From Mycobacterium sp. 852002-51057_SCH5723018 (lineage in GTDB: Bacteria; Actinomycetota; Actinomycetes; Mycobacteriales; Mycobacteriaceae), in contig NZ_LZIR01000023.1 in NCBI RefSeq assembly GCF_001667035.1, forward strand, positions 62,001-126,000: a stretch of DNA of 64,000 nt, given 5' to 3'. A program made the translations under genes and the position numbers. The notes beneath the pieces are model-generated. The model was given only the letters and a program-made list of their open reading frames with translations, was not told the origin of the DNA and did no database searches. This document shows positions 35,313-44,065 of this stretch, one piece after another; the stretch's first letter is position 1, and each line of letters starts with the position of its first letter.

Positions 35313-36197
35313 TTGCCCGAAAATCCCAGCGAAACCGTCAGCTTGGAGCCGCATTTCGACGACGTGCAGGCGCACTACGACCTCTCCGACGAGTTCTTCA
35401 AGCTTTTCCTGGATCCCACGCGGACGTATAGCTGCGCTTACTTCGAACGCGATGACATGACCCTCGAAGAGGCACAGGTCGCGAAGATCGACCTCTCGCT
35501 GGGCAAGCTCGGGCTACAACCCGGCATGACGTTGCTGGACATCGGCTGCGGGTGGGGCACCACGATCGTGCGTGCGCTCGAGCAGTACGACGTCAACGTG
35601 GTGGGGCTGACGCTGAGCCGCAACCAGCAGGCTCACGTCCAACAACGGCTCGACAAGCACCCTTCGCCGCGAAGCAAGCGTGTGCTGCTGCAGGGCTGGG
35701 AGCAGTTCGATGAGAAGGTGGACCGCATCGTGTCGATCGGCGCCTTCGAACACTTCGGACGCGACCGCTACAACGACTTCTTCAAGATGGCCTACGAGGC
35801 GCTGCCGGCAGACGGCGTCATGCTGCTGCACACCATCATCAAGCCCAGCGATGCGGAATTCGCCGAGCGCGCACTGCCCATCACCATGACCAAGATCCGG
35901 TTCATGAAGTTCATCATGGACGAGATCTTCCCGGGTGGAGACCTGCCCAACGCCAGGTCCGTCGAAGAGCACGCCGAGCGTGCCGGCTTCGCCGTCAAGC
36001 GGGTCCAGCAGCTGCGGCCGCATTACGCCCGCACCCTCGACACGTGGGCGGCCGCGCTCGAGGCGCAGCGCGACGAGGCCATCGCGATTCAGTCCCAAGA
36101 GGTGTACGACCGGTACATGAAGTACTTGACCGGTTGCGCCGATCTGTTCCGCGAGGGCTACACCGACGTCGCGCAATTCACCCTGGCCAAGGGCTGA
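35313..36197 (+). CDS. Mycolic acid cyclopropane synthase (PcaA-like)
   Basis: The 294-residue SAM-dependent methyltransferase begins LEPHFDDVQAHYDLSDEFFK and then shows FLDPTRTYSCAYFERDDMT, LLDIGCGWGTTIVRALE and VVGLTLSRNQQAH. By eye it is closest to M. tuberculosis PcaA/CmaA-type enzymes, including the C-terminal YDRYMKYLTGCADLFREGY. It transfers methylene to a cis double bond of a meromycolate chain on its acyl carrier, in cell-wall mycolic acid maturation. The start is a TTG at 35313 with AGAGG 7 nt upstream. Exact paralogue is uncertain, so no symbol is given. Confidence 0.92.
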   Translation: MPENPSETVSLEPHFDDVQAHYDLSDEFFKLFLDPTRTYSCAYFERDDMTLEEAQVAKIDLSLGKLGLQPGMTLLDIGCGWGTTIVRALEQYDVNVVGLTLSRNQQAHVQQRLDKHPSPRSKRVLLQGWEQFDEKVDRIVSIGAFEHFGRDRYNDFFKMAYEALPADGVMLLHTIIKPSDAEFAERALPITMTKIRFMKFIMDEIFPGGDLPNARSVEEHAERAGFAVKRVQQLRPHYARTLDTWAAALEAQRDEAIAIQSQEVYDRYMKYLTGCADLFREGYTDVAQFTLAKG

Positions 36198-36243
36198 CGA
36201 CCGGGAACCGACCGCCGGCTGGAATGGGCCGCGCTTTCCGGCC

Positions 36244-36270
36244 GGTTTACCGATCGAACCCTGCGGGTAA
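36244..36270 (+). promoter_or_regulatory. SigF-type promoter upstream of the secreted protein gene
   Basis: GGTTT (36244-36248), a 16-nt spacer and GGGTAA (36265-36270) match the SigF consensus with ideal spacing. The start codon is about 70 nt downstream. Confidence 0.6.
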
Positions 36271-36340
36271 CACCACGAGCAACGACCTGATTCGGTAGGC
36301 GCCGACGTCCGTCGGCGCAAAGCCGCAGGAAGGACTGACC

Positions 36341-36856
36341 GTGGGCGCCAAGCACCGCATGACCGAAGCGCTGGAGCAAAGACAGCCGCTGGCCCGTCGC
36401 GGCGCGCGGCGCAGGATGTCCGGCCTGTCGACGGCATGTGAGATCGTCTCCGCCTCGATGCTGTGTGCGGCGAGCTTGACGGCGCTAGTCGCCTACGTCG
36501 AACCCGAAAAGCCAACGGTTCAAACGACCCTGGGGCCGCCGGTCTCGCAGCCGGTGCGCCAAGAGGGCACCGTGATCGCCGTGTCGGCGGACTCGGTGAC
36601 CGCGCGCAGCGCCAACGGCTATACCCAGACCTACCGCGTGACTCCGAACACCACCGTCATTTCCCGCGGCGTCGGCCAACCCGCCTCCGCCGCTTCGCAT
36701 TTCACCGTCAACGACCAGGTAGACATTGTCGGGACCATCCAGGACGGCACGGCGCTGGCCACCGCCGTCGCCGACCGCGGCGAGTCCAACGGCGACGGAG
36801 CGCCGATGGATTACATTGCGGCCCAATCGGTCAGCGGCGCACCGGGGAGCACCTGA
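36341..36856 (+). CDS. Membrane-anchored or secreted protein with beta-rich domain
   Basis: A 171-residue protein. A basic N-terminus (RRGARRRM) leads into a hydrophobic segment (about 27-52, CEIVSASMLCAASLTALVAY) that is a signal anchor. A small beta-rich domain follows, with EGTVIAVSADSVTARSANGYTQTYRVTPNTTV and FTVNDQVDIVGTIQDG, reminiscent of the DUF5666 or OB-like fold but not certainly assigned. The GTG start has AGGAAGGA upstream. A SigF-type promoter lies about 70 nt upstream. Probably envelope stress-related (inference). Confidence 0.7.
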   Translation: MGAKHRMTEALEQRQPLARRGARRRMSGLSTACEIVSASMLCAASLTALVAYVEPEKPTVQTTLGPPVSQPVRQEGTVIAVSADSVTARSANGYTQTYRVTPNTTVISRGVGQPASAASHFTVNDQVDIVGTIQDGTALATAVADRGESNGDGAPMDYIAAQSVSGAPGST

Positions 36857-36864
36857 GCGCTTGG

Positions 36865-37788
36865 CTAGGGGTTCCCCAAATGCGCGCTGGCATCGTCTAA
36901 ATCGTCACGGCGCAGAGCCATCGGAGTGACGGCGGGCACATCGCCGCCGGCGACCACGGCCCGCGTGATCGGAGTCAGCGCCTGGAACAGCGTCTCCACC
37001 TCGTCGTCGCTGAGCGCGTCGAGCGCCGACAGGCCGAGCGCGTCGGTGTTCGATTCGATGCGGTCCTTCAATTCCCGGCCGGCCTCGGTCAGCGATCCGT
37101 TGCCGTCGAGCAACCCCCGCTCGGCCAGCCGTTGCTCGTGGAGCCGCCACGCCGCGTCGTCGTAATCGCGGGTGCGGGCGATGTAGTCGCGCGGAATCCG
37201 GTCCGCCGCCGCGTGCAGCACGTTGGACTCCCGACCCGAGACGCCGGCGGCGGCCAGGACGGCCACGTGCGCGTCGCCGCGCTGTTCGCGCAACAGCGTC
37301 GCCGCATGCCACAGCGCCGCCAGCGGTTCGTCCGGCCAGGGCAGCGCCAGATTCGCGGCGAACAACGGTCGCCCATCGAGTGGCGCCCCGCGTGCCGCCT
37401 TGCCCGCCAATTCGCCTGCCAGAGCGACGTTTTCATCCGCCTCGATGCCGTAGCGGCGCAGCGCCGCGACCGCGGATTCCTGCCGGGCGCGCAACGCGGC
37501 TTCGGGTCCGGCGACCTGCCAGGCCGCCGGCAGTGCCTTGGCGACGCGTTCGGGGGCGAAGTTGTAGAAGATCGCGGCGACCACCTCACGTGGCACCATG
37601 CCCAGGGGCGCCGATCGGGCGGCGAAGTAGCCCATCCAGAAGCCCCGGTAACCCAGCCCGTCCAACGCCGCCCGCGCCTCCGGCGCGAAATACGTCACCG
37701 CATGCACCGGCTCGAATCGATCGAAGAAGCGTCGCGCCAAACCCGGTTCTCTTCGCACGCTCGAAGTTAACCACCCGCCGCGGCTCAT
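36865..37788 (-). CDS. SCO6745 family protein
   Basis: A 307-residue helical protein of the actinobacterial SCO6745 family: FDRFEPVHAVTYFAPEARAALDGLGYRGFWMGYFAARSAPLG, quoted by ends, is its typical N-terminus, and RTRDYDDAAWRLHEQRLAERGL is typical of its C-terminal HTH-like part. The biochemical function is unknown. The ATG at 37788 overlaps the stop of the hemerythrin gene by 4 nt (ATGA), so the two are translationally coupled; this fixes the start although the frame is open further upstream. Convergent with the secreted protein gene. Confidence 0.83.
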   Translation of the reverse strand: MSRGGWLTSSVRREPGLARRFFDRFEPVHAVTYFAPEARAALDGLGYRGFWMGYFAARSAPLGMVPREVVAAIFYNFAPERVAKALPAAWQVAGPEAALRARQESAVAALRRYGIEADENVALAGELAGKAARGAPLDGRPLFAANLALPWPDEPLAALWHAATLLREQRGDAHVAVLAAAGVSGRESNVLHAAADRIPRDYIARTRDYDDAAWRLHEQRLAERGLLDGNGSLTEAGRELKDRIESNTDALGLSALDALSDDEVETLFQALTPITRAVVAGGDVPAVTPMALRRDDLDDASAHLGNP

Positions 37789-38360
37789 TGGCCTTTCAGG
37801 CTGCCGATGTGGAGCGAAAAGTCGGTGCGCTTGGACGGTGCCGGGGTCTCCACGTCCTCCACGTAGCGCTCGGGGTCGCGGTCGACGATCGGCAATCCCT
37901 TGGTGGTGGGATGCTGGGTCATGAATTCGCCGTACTGCCGGCCGAGTGCCTCGCGAAGCCCGATGGGGGCGTGGCGGCGGAAGTCCGACAGCCCTTCGCG
38001 TTCCTCTTCGCCCATGTGGTCGTCGTTGGCCACTCGGGTGCGGCCGACCGCCGCCCACCATTCGTCGGTGCCGGTCCGTGCCGCGTTGGCGGCGCGGACC
38101 CCGTCACGGATGTCGTTGTGGTCGCCGATGGCATCGAGCGTCTCGCCTTCGGGGTCGTCGGCGCCGCGCTTCAGCAGTTGTGGGTAGAAGATCTTCTCTT
38201 CGATGTAGGCGTGTACGTCGAGCTTCTCGGCGAGCGGACGCCACACCCGTTCGAGTGCGGAGAGGTCGACCGGTGTCTGCGCCTCCAAGTAGTCCAACCT
38301 GGCGAACTGTTCGCGGAACCAGTTGTGATCGGCGAGGATCAACTCGGTGATGTCAGCCAT
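37785..38360 (-). CDS. Hemerythrin domain-containing protein
   Basis: A 191-residue four-helix protein with metal-ligand residues of the HHE type: LILADHNWFREQF, HAYIEEKIFYPQL, GDHNDIRDGV and ANDDHMGEEEREGL. Hemerythrins bind a di-iron site and O2, NO or peroxide. The gene is the first of an ATGA-coupled pair with the SCO6745-family protein. The region also contains SigF-like promoters, which fits a redox or hypoxia stress role, but no SigF match was found directly upstream of this gene. Confidence 0.9.
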   Translation of the reverse strand: MADITELILADHNWFREQFARLDYLEAQTPVDLSALERVWRPLAEKLDVHAYIEEKIFYPQLLKRGADDPEGETLDAIGDHNDIRDGVRAANAARTGTDEWWAAVGRTRVANDDHMGEEEREGLSDFRRHAPIGLREALGRQYGEFMTQHPTTKGLPIVDRDPERYVEDVETPAPSKRTDFSLHIGSLKGQ

Positions 38361-38414
38361 TCCGACTCCCCGCCTTTCCTGACCCCTCCGCCCGGTGGCT
38401 TCATCTTAGGTGCC

Positions 38415-39200
38415 TCATCGAGCGGGTGGATCGAAGATGTTGTGGGCCAACGTCCCCGGCGGCGCCGCCGGATCGACGAACCATTCGTAGCTGAAGATCA
38501 GGCCGAACACCTGGGGTGGCAGCCTCAGCAGGGCCCCGAACAGGCGCGCGTTGAGTCCGGTACCGATCTGCGAACGATGGGCGGCGAGAGCGTCTCGCTT
38601 TTGCCGAGCGAACCGACGGACGTTGATCCGGTGGGTGATGGTCGCCCGCGGCGTGTAGGCGGTGCGAACCACGTCGAGGTCGTAGGGTGCCGGCAACCTC
38701 AGCAGGCGACAAACCTCAGCGACGCGGCGCAACAATTCGCGCGGCATCGTCACCTCGAGCACCCGCGGCGTCCCGGCCAATTCGGCGGCCCGCTTGCCGA
38801 CGCGGTGCACCTGCACATGATCGCGGTGACCGTAGCCGCCGTTGCTCTGATAGCTGAGTAGTACCTGCGCGTCTTCGGACCGAAGCACCACGGCGAGCCG
38901 CCCCGCCGCCTCGTCGACGTCGGCCCGGGCGAATCTGATCCGGCCGACAGGATCGGGGTAGAAGGCAGGCCCATAGCCGCTATCGGCGTAGCCCAGGCAT
39001 TCGACCCGGTGTGCCCCGAGAATGCTTGTGCTCAAGCGCAGTTCACCAAGCCGAGTGTTGTCCGGTTCGTTGCCCGCGCGCCCGTCCGTCGCGGTGACGA
39101 CGACCACGCGGTGTCCCTGCGCGGCCGCCGATGCGAGCGTGCCGCCGGTGAGGATCACCTCGTCGTCGGGGTGGGCGTGGAAGGCGACGACGGTGGCCAT
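38415..39200 (-). CDS. PIG-L family deacetylase (MshB-like)
   Basis: The 261-residue protein begins with the zinc motif AHPDDE (about 9-14) and has the second motif GYGHRDHVQVH near the centre. These define PIG-L/LmbE deacetylases, which remove acetyl from N-acetylglucosaminyl conjugates; mycobacteria have MshB (mycothiol) and Mca relatives. The exact substrate cannot be told. The C-terminal part (IFSYEWFVDP) is typical. No strong Shine-Dalgarno precedes the ATG. It lies 54 nt upstream of the hemerythrin gene on the same strand. Confidence 0.9.
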   Translation of the reverse strand: MATVVAFHAHPDDEVILTGGTLASAAAQGHRVVVVTATDGRAGNEPDNTRLGELRLSTSILGAHRVECLGYADSGYGPAFYPDPVGRIRFARADVDEAAGRLAVVLRSEDAQVLLSYQSNGGYGHRDHVQVHRVGKRAAELAGTPRVLEVTMPRELLRRVAEVCRLLRLPAPYDLDVVRTAYTPRATITHRINVRRFARQKRDALAAHRSQIGTGLNARLFGALLRLPPQVFGLIFSYEWFVDPAAPPGTLAHNIFDPPAR

Positions 39201-39231
39201 GGCTTGCAGTATGCCCCGCCGGCCTCGGCGC

Positions 39232-39483
39232 CTAGCTGTCCGAGTGCGGGGTGGGACTCTGCGGGGATTCCCACTTCGACTCCAGCGACCGCTTGACCGT
39301 GGCGCCGGCCGGCAGGTTCAACTGAAACGTTTCACCGTCGCCTTCGACGGTGATGAGGTAGCCCTCGTCGGCAGGCTCTTTGAACACCACTTTGTATGGC
39401 TGTTCACCGGAGCCGCGATCGACGGCGATGATGTCGCCGGCGGCGACGTCCTCGATTCGGTCGTGACCGGAAACTTCAGACAT
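39232..39483 (-). CDS. Conserved small hypothetical protein (beta-rich)
   Basis: An 83-residue protein starting MSEVSGHDRIEDVAAGD. The central strands IIAVDRGSGEQPYKVVFKEPADEGYLITVEG, quoted by ends, and FQLNLPAGATVKRSLE suggest a small SH3-like barrel. I do not recognise the family. The frame is open for 14 residues upstream without better support. It is between the PIG-L gene and the ferritin-like small gene on the same strand. Confidence 0.7.
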   Translation of the reverse strand: MSEVSGHDRIEDVAAGDIIAVDRGSGEQPYKVVFKEPADEGYLITVEGDGETFQLNLPAGATVKRSLESKWESPQSPTPHSDS

Positions 39484-39545
39484 ACCGTCGACGGTAGCCG
39501 AAGGCCGGCCGCGACCACCCGGCACGGTTCCCAGCCCTCTGGGGC

Positions 39546-39761
39546 TTACTTGGTCAGATGCCCCAGTAATTCATGGCACCGTTGCGCGCGCTTCGAATCC
39601 TCGGCCATGACTTCCTCGAAGAAGGACGCGACGTCGTCGAGACCCGCGTTCTTGGCGTCGCGCACATACTGCCCATAGTCGTGCCCGGCCTTCAACGAGT
39701 GGTACTGCACCGAAACAAGATCGAAAGTGACGTCGTCGAAGCCGGTTTCCCCCGTCGCCAT
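39546..39761 (-). CDS. Small helical ferritin-like hypothetical protein
   Basis: A 71-residue helical protein: FDLVSVQYHSLKAGHDYGQYVRDAKNAG followed by DDVASFFEEVMAEDSKRAQRCHELLGHL, quoted in parts. His, Glu and Asp residues at helical spacing resemble a ferritin-like half-domain, though metal binding is unproven. AAGGAGGAAACA before the ATG is an excellent ribosome binding site. A good SigF-type promoter lies about 50-75 nt upstream. It probably belongs to the stress-response group of this segment. Confidence 0.75.
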   Translation of the reverse strand: MATGETGFDDVTFDLVSVQYHSLKAGHDYGQYVRDAKNAGLDDVASFFEEVMAEDSKRAQRCHELLGHLTK

Positions 39762-39811
39762 TGTTTCCTCCTTAGTTGTCCTTAGTCGTCACAACATCGA
39801 CGTCCGTGGGC

Positions 39812-39836
39812 CTACCCGCGAGTGGCGCCGTTAAAC
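39812..39836 (-). promoter_or_regulatory. SigF-type promoter for the small ferritin-like gene
   Basis: Read on the minus strand: GTTT (39836-39833), a 15-nt spacer, GGGTAG (39817-39812). This fits the SigF consensus. The ATG at 39761 is about 50 nt downstream of the -10. Confidence 0.55.
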
Positions 39837-40004
39837 GGGTGGCACAGCAAAGGCGGCCAGGCACTCGTTACCGTCGTCTATACGTGCCGTCATCCGACGG
39901 ACGTGCGGTGTTTGTCTCTCGGTAACCGGGGGGCGGGCTCGGTCTGCGAACCTTGACCGACGCTCCGGGACGGAGAAGTCGCCACGACCCGCGAAAGGGC
40001 GACC

Positions 40005-42917
40005 ATGACAGAACACTTGCGCGCTTACAACAGCCTGTGGCAGGTCCGCAGCGACTCGTGGTGCCACCTGGAAGAGGCCGCCGACCGGCTGACGCGCCCC
40101 ACCACCACCGGAGCGCTGAAAGAAAAGTACGCGACTACCTGCCAGGAATTGCTCACCCGCCTGAGCACGCTGGAGCCCTATTGGGCCTACCCGGGCTCGC
40201 CCCAATTCGCGCGAGTTCAGCGAACTTTCGCTGCGGGCAGCTACGACAAGTTCTCGCAGGCGGTCGCGCAGATCAACCGCGCCCTGACCACCGAGTCGTA
40301 CCGCTCGGGGGACGTGGACAACGCCGGCGCCGACGAGCTGGACATGTTTCCGTCGGATCCGCGCCAACTCCTCGAGCACCAACCGGCGTCGCAGCGCGAC
40401 CGCCCGTACTTTGAGGTGCTTGTCGTCGAGAAGATGAGCGAAGACCAGGAACGGGCGCTGCGCAACGAGGTGCGCAAATGGCGCCGCCCGGACGACGAAT
40501 TCGTCTACGAGCTCGTGGTGGTCGCCAGCGGGGACGAGGCCCTCATCGCCGCGCGGCTAAACGTCAACCTGCAGGCGGTGGTGATCCGGCGACGCTTCTC
40601 GCACCAATCGACCCGGGACCTGTCGACGCTGGCGGAGTTTGTCGACAACGACGTCTCGCACGAGTTGGCCGACCACCAATCGCCCGAGGAACGCGCGCAG
40701 ATCCTCGCGGTTTCCCTGGCCAAGCTGCGGCCCGAACTCGACCTCTTTCTCATGACCGAGATCGCGGTGGAGGAAATCGCCGGGCGGCTCGGCCAGTACT
40801 TCCGCCGGGTTTTTCACGCCCGCGAAGGCATGCTCGAGCTGCACCTGTCGATCCTGCAGGGAGTCGCGGCACGCTACCGCACCCCCTTCTTCAGCGCGCT
40901 CAAGCAGTACAGTCACCGGCCCACGGGCGTTTTCCACGCCCTGCCGATTTCGCAGGGCAAGTCGATCGTCAACTCACACTGGATCAAGGACATGGTCGGC
41001 TTCTACGGGCTGGACGTGTTCATGGCCGAGACCTCGGCCACCTGCGGCGGCCTTGACTCGCTGCTAGAGCCGACCGGGCCGCTGCGGGAGTCACAGCAGC
41101 TCGCCGCGGAGGCCTACGGGTCCCGTCACACCTACTTCGTCACCAACGGAACGTCGACGGCGAACAAGATCGTCACCCAGGCGCTGGTGGCGCCCGGCGA
41201 CATCGTGCTGCTCGACCGCAACTGCCACCAGTCCCATCACTACGGGATGATGCTCGCCGGCGCGAATGTCGTGTATTTGGAGGCGTATCCGCTCAACGAC
41301 TACTCGATGTACGGCGCGGTTCCCTTGCGCGAGATCAAGTCGAAACTGTTGGCGCTGAAACGCGCCGGCAAGCTCGACCGCGTTAAGATGATGTCGTTGA
41401 CCAACTGCACCTTCGACGGGATCGTCTACGACGTCGAGCGCGTCATGGAGGAGTGCCTGGCCATCAAGCCCGACCTCGTGTTCCTGTGGGACGAAGCCTG
41501 GTTCGCATTCGCCCGTTTCCACCCGGTCTATCGGACGCGCACGGCGATGGCGTCGGCGCGCGCCCTGCGCGAGCGGCTGCAGGACCCCGACTACAAGCGC
41601 CGCTTCGAGGAGCACCTGGCCACCAATGGTGCCGAAACACCCAGCGACGACGAGCTTTTGGAGCGCCGCCTCATCCCAGATCCGGCGAGAGCCCGGGTAC
41701 GCGTGTACGCCACCCAGTCGACGCACAAGACGCTGACCGCCCTGCGGCAGGGGTCGATGATCCACGTCTTCGACCAGGACTTCGACCAGAAAGTCGCCGA
41801 GCCGTTCCACGAGGCGTACATGGCGCACACCTCGACCTCGCCCAACTATCAGATCCTGGCGTCCCTGGACCTGGGTCGCCGGCAGGTGGCGCTGGAGGGC
41901 GTCGAATTGGTCCAGCGGCAAATCGAAAACGCGATGCAGCTCCGCGACGCGATCGACAACCATCCGCTGCTCAGCAAATACATGCGGTGCCTTCGGACTT
42001 CGGACTTGATCCCGGAAAGCTTCCGGCCGTCCGCGATCGCCCAGCCGCTGCGCTCCGGACTGCGCAACATGATGGCCGCCTGGGATCAGGATCAGTTCGT
42101 TCTCGACCCGTCGAGAATCACGTTGTTCATCGGCCAGACCGGCTACGACGGAGACACGTTCAAACGCCAACAACTGATGGACCGCTATGGAATTCAGATC
42201 AACAAGACATCGCGCAACAGCGTGCTGTTCATGACGAACATCGGAACCACGCGCAGCTCCGTCGCTTTCCTGGTCGAGGTTCTGGTCAACATCGCCCGCG
42301 AGCTGGACCAAAACATTTCCGAGATGAGTCTCGGCGAGCGGGAGCACTTCCAGAAGGCCGTTTATCGGCTCACCGAAATGTCATTGCCGCTACCGGATTT
42401 CAGCGGCTTCCACCCGGCATTCCTGGACCACAGCGGCAGCGAGCCGACACCGGAAGGCGATGTCCGCCGGGGCTTCTACCTCTCCTACGACGACACCAAT
42501 TGCGAGTACCTCACCGGCGAGCAGATCGACGAACGGCTGGACGCCGGAATCGACGTGGTCTCGGCGACCTACGTCACGCCCTACCCGCCGGGATTCCCCG
42601 TGCTGGTGCCCGGCCAGGTGTTCAGCCGCGGCATCCTGCAGTTCATGCGGGATCTCGACACACCCGAAATCCACGGCTATGTACCGAGCTTCGGCTACCG
42701 CGTCTACACACAGAAGGCCATCGAGATCGCCAGCGAGTCCGCCGGACTGCCGTCCAACGGTCATCGCGCTTCCGCGCCGACAGTGGATAAGGCGCCGAAG
42801 AAGAAATCGGCCAAGCGCGGCGGGTCGAACGGCGAGGGAAACGTTCCCGAGGTCGGTCAGGACGAGCTGATCGGTCAGCAGTATCCCGGTGACGCGGTGG
42901 ACACTCCGTCGTCGTAA
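40005..42917 (+). CDS. PLP-dependent Orn/Lys/Arg decarboxylase family protein (Rv2531c/Adi-like)
   Basis: A 970-residue protein. The N-terminal third is a helical and response-regulator-like wing region; the PLP-binding aminotransferase fold follows from about residue 330. The PLP lysine is Lys575 in ATQSTHKTLTALRQG, and VFLWDEAWFAF is the strand contributing the cofactor Asp. A Lys/Ser-rich low-complexity tail of about 55 residues ends the protein. It matches the layout of the large M. tuberculosis protein Rv2531c, annotated there as an amino acid decarboxylase; the substrate (arginine, lysine or ornithine) is not evident. AAAGGG precedes the ATG. Convergent with the PadR-like gene. Confidence 0.9.
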   Translation: MTEHLRAYNSLWQVRSDSWCHLEEAADRLTRPTTTGALKEKYATTCQELLTRLSTLEPYWAYPGSPQFARVQRTFAAGSYDKFSQAVAQINRALTTESYRSGDVDNAGADELDMFPSDPRQLLEHQPASQRDRPYFEVLVVEKMSEDQERALRNEVRKWRRPDDEFVYELVVVASGDEALIAARLNVNLQAVVIRRRFSHQSTRDLSTLAEFVDNDVSHELADHQSPEERAQILAVSLAKLRPELDLFLMTEIAVEEIAGRLGQYFRRVFHAREGMLELHLSILQGVAARYRTPFFSALKQYSHRPTGVFHALPISQGKSIVNSHWIKDMVGFYGLDVFMAETSATCGGLDSLLEPTGPLRESQQLAAEAYGSRHTYFVTNGTSTANKIVTQALVAPGDIVLLDRNCHQSHHYGMMLAGANVVYLEAYPLNDYSMYGAVPLREIKSKLLALKRAGKLDRVKMMSLTNCTFDGIVYDVERVMEECLAIKPDLVFLWDEAWFAFARFHPVYRTRTAMASARALRERLQDPDYKRRFEEHLATNGAETPSDDELLERRLIPDPARARVRVYATQSTHKTLTALRQGSMIHVFDQDFDQKVAEPFHEAYMAHTSTSPNYQILASLDLGRRQVALEGVELVQRQIENAMQLRDAIDNHPLLSKYMRCLRTSDLIPESFRPSAIAQPLRSGLRNMMAAWDQDQFVLDPSRITLFIGQTGYDGDTFKRQQLMDRYGIQINKTSRNSVLFMTNIGTTRSSVAFLVEVLVNIARELDQNISEMSLGEREHFQKAVYRLTEMSLPLPDFSGFHPAFLDHSGSEPTPEGDVRRGFYLSYDDTNCEYLTGEQIDERLDAGIDVVSATYVTPYPPGFPVLVPGQVFSRGILQFMRDLDTPEIHGYVPSFGYRVYTQKAIEIASESAGLPSNGHRASAPTVDKAPKKKSAKRGGSNGEGNVPEVGQDELIGQQYPGDAVDTPSS

Positions 42918-42945
42918 GTACCCCAGGCGTCCACCCGTGGGGGCT

Positions 42946-43509
42946 TCATGCGTGCGACGGCAGGCGGTCCTCGATGATCGCCAGCGCGCGCTCGGCCCAG
43001 CGAATGTTCTCCTGTTCGAACGATATTCCGCGCAGCAGCGTCAGGTAAGGGCCCACCCGGTCGGTCTGGGCCAGGTATTCGTCCTCGTCGCGGCCCCCGA
43101 GCAGCCGGTCCCGTAATCGTTCGTAGCGCTGCGATTTGGCGTTGGCCCGATGCAGTAGTTCGAGGATGAATCCGCGGACGGCCTGCGCGTCGCCCGCGTC
43201 GGCGGCCTGGACCTTGACCAGCAGGTCATCGCGCATCACCGACCGCTTCGGCGGCCTGGCGGTGAACTGCCGGATGGCGTCGCGGCCCGCCTCGGTCAGC
43301 GAGAACATGCGCTTGTTGGGCCGACGCTCCTGGTGAACCACGCGGGCCTGGATGAGACCTTGCTCAGCGAGCCGGTCGAGTTCGCGATACAGCTGTTGGG
43401 GGGTGGCCATCCAGAAGTTCGCGACCGAGGCGTCGAACCCCTTGGCCAGGTCGTATCCGGAGGCCTCACCCTCGAGGAGCGCGGCCAACACCGCGTCACG
43501 CAGCGACAC
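42946..43509 (-). CDS. PadR family transcriptional regulator
   Basis: From the GTG at 43509 the protein has 187 residues. The PadR winged HTH is clear: LEGEASGYDLAKGF, WMATPQQLYRELDRLAEQGLI and VVHQERRPNKRMFSLTEAGR. A C-terminal helical Vir/AphA-like domain follows. A GTG at 43527 is also possible. It is divergent from a SnoaL-F420 oxidoreductase operon and most likely regulates that. It is 42 kb from the padC gene, so a classical PadR-padC pair is not indicated here. Confidence 0.88.
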   Translation of the reverse strand: MSLRDAVLAALLEGEASGYDLAKGFDASVANFWMATPQQLYRELDRLAEQGLIQARVVHQERRPNKRMFSLTEAGRDAIRQFTARPPKRSVMRDDLLVKVQAADAGDAQAVRGFILELLHRANAKSQRYERLRDRLLGGRDEDEYLAQTDRVGPYLTLLRGISFEQENIRWAERALAIIEDRLPSHA

Positions 43510-43601
43510 GGCCGCCAGTATAGCCACGCCTATACGCAATAAAGTGATTAATCGCACATCGACATAGGCCCCCGCTGGCTCTAGCGTCAGACCCACCTAC
43601 T

Positions 43602-43611
43602 CAACAAGTTG
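43602..43611. promoter_or_regulatory. Short dyad CAACAAGTTG upstream of the SnoaL gene
   Basis: CAAC, AA, GTTG form a small inverted repeat about 20 nt upstream of the ATG at 43631, within the PadR/SnoaL divergent region. It is short, so this is only a candidate for the PadR-type repressor. Confidence 0.35.
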
Positions 43612-43630
43612 TCTAGTGCGAGGTTTTCCG

Positions 43631-44053
43631 ATGCATCCCTTCCGTAAGGCGGTCGAGGCGCGCGACGAGGCGGCCATCCAGGCGATGCTGGCCGACACCG
43701 TGGTGTTCACCAGCCCGGTCGCGTTCAAGCCGTACGTCGGCAAGCCGATCACCGCGGCGATCCTGCGCGGCGTGTTGCGGGTCTTCGAGGACTTTCACTA
43801 CATCCGTGAGATCGCCGATGGCAACGGTCGCGACCATGCGTTCGTCTTCGAGACCGGCATAGCCGGGGTGCCGGGCGTAAAGGTCACCGGTTGCGACTTC
43901 CTGCACTTCAACGACGACGGGCTGATCGACGACTTCATGGTGATGGTGCGGCCGCTATCGGGCGCGACCGCGCTGTCCGAGGCGATGGGCGCCCAGTTCG
44001 ACTTGATCCGGCAAGAGGCCGTCGAACTGGCCAACCAGTTCGCCACCGCGTAG
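43631..44053 (+). CDS. SnoaL-like (NTF2 fold) family protein
   Basis: A 140-residue NTF2-like protein: HPFRKAVEARDEAAIQAMLADTVVFTSP opens the fold, quoted by its start, and FDLIRQEAVELANQF ends it. Such proteins are cyclases, isomerases or accessory ligand-binding subunits. The ATG has GAGG about 10 nt upstream. It is first in a two-gene operon with an F420 oxidoreductase (12 nt gap) and divergent from a PadR gene. It may supply or capture the F420 enzyme's substrate (inference). Confidence 0.82.
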   Translation: MHPFRKAVEARDEAAIQAMLADTVVFTSPVAFKPYVGKPITAAILRGVLRVFEDFHYIREIADGNGRDHAFVFETGIAGVPGVKVTGCDFLHFNDDGLIDDFMVMVRPLSGATALSEAMGAQFDLIRQEAVELANQFATA

Positions 44054-44065
44054 AGGTAGGCGAAC

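Noticed and set aside
42946..43509. Classical PadR-padC control pair
   Set aside because: The PadR gene is 42 kb from padC and is divergent from a SnoaL-F420 operon, so a local role is more likely.
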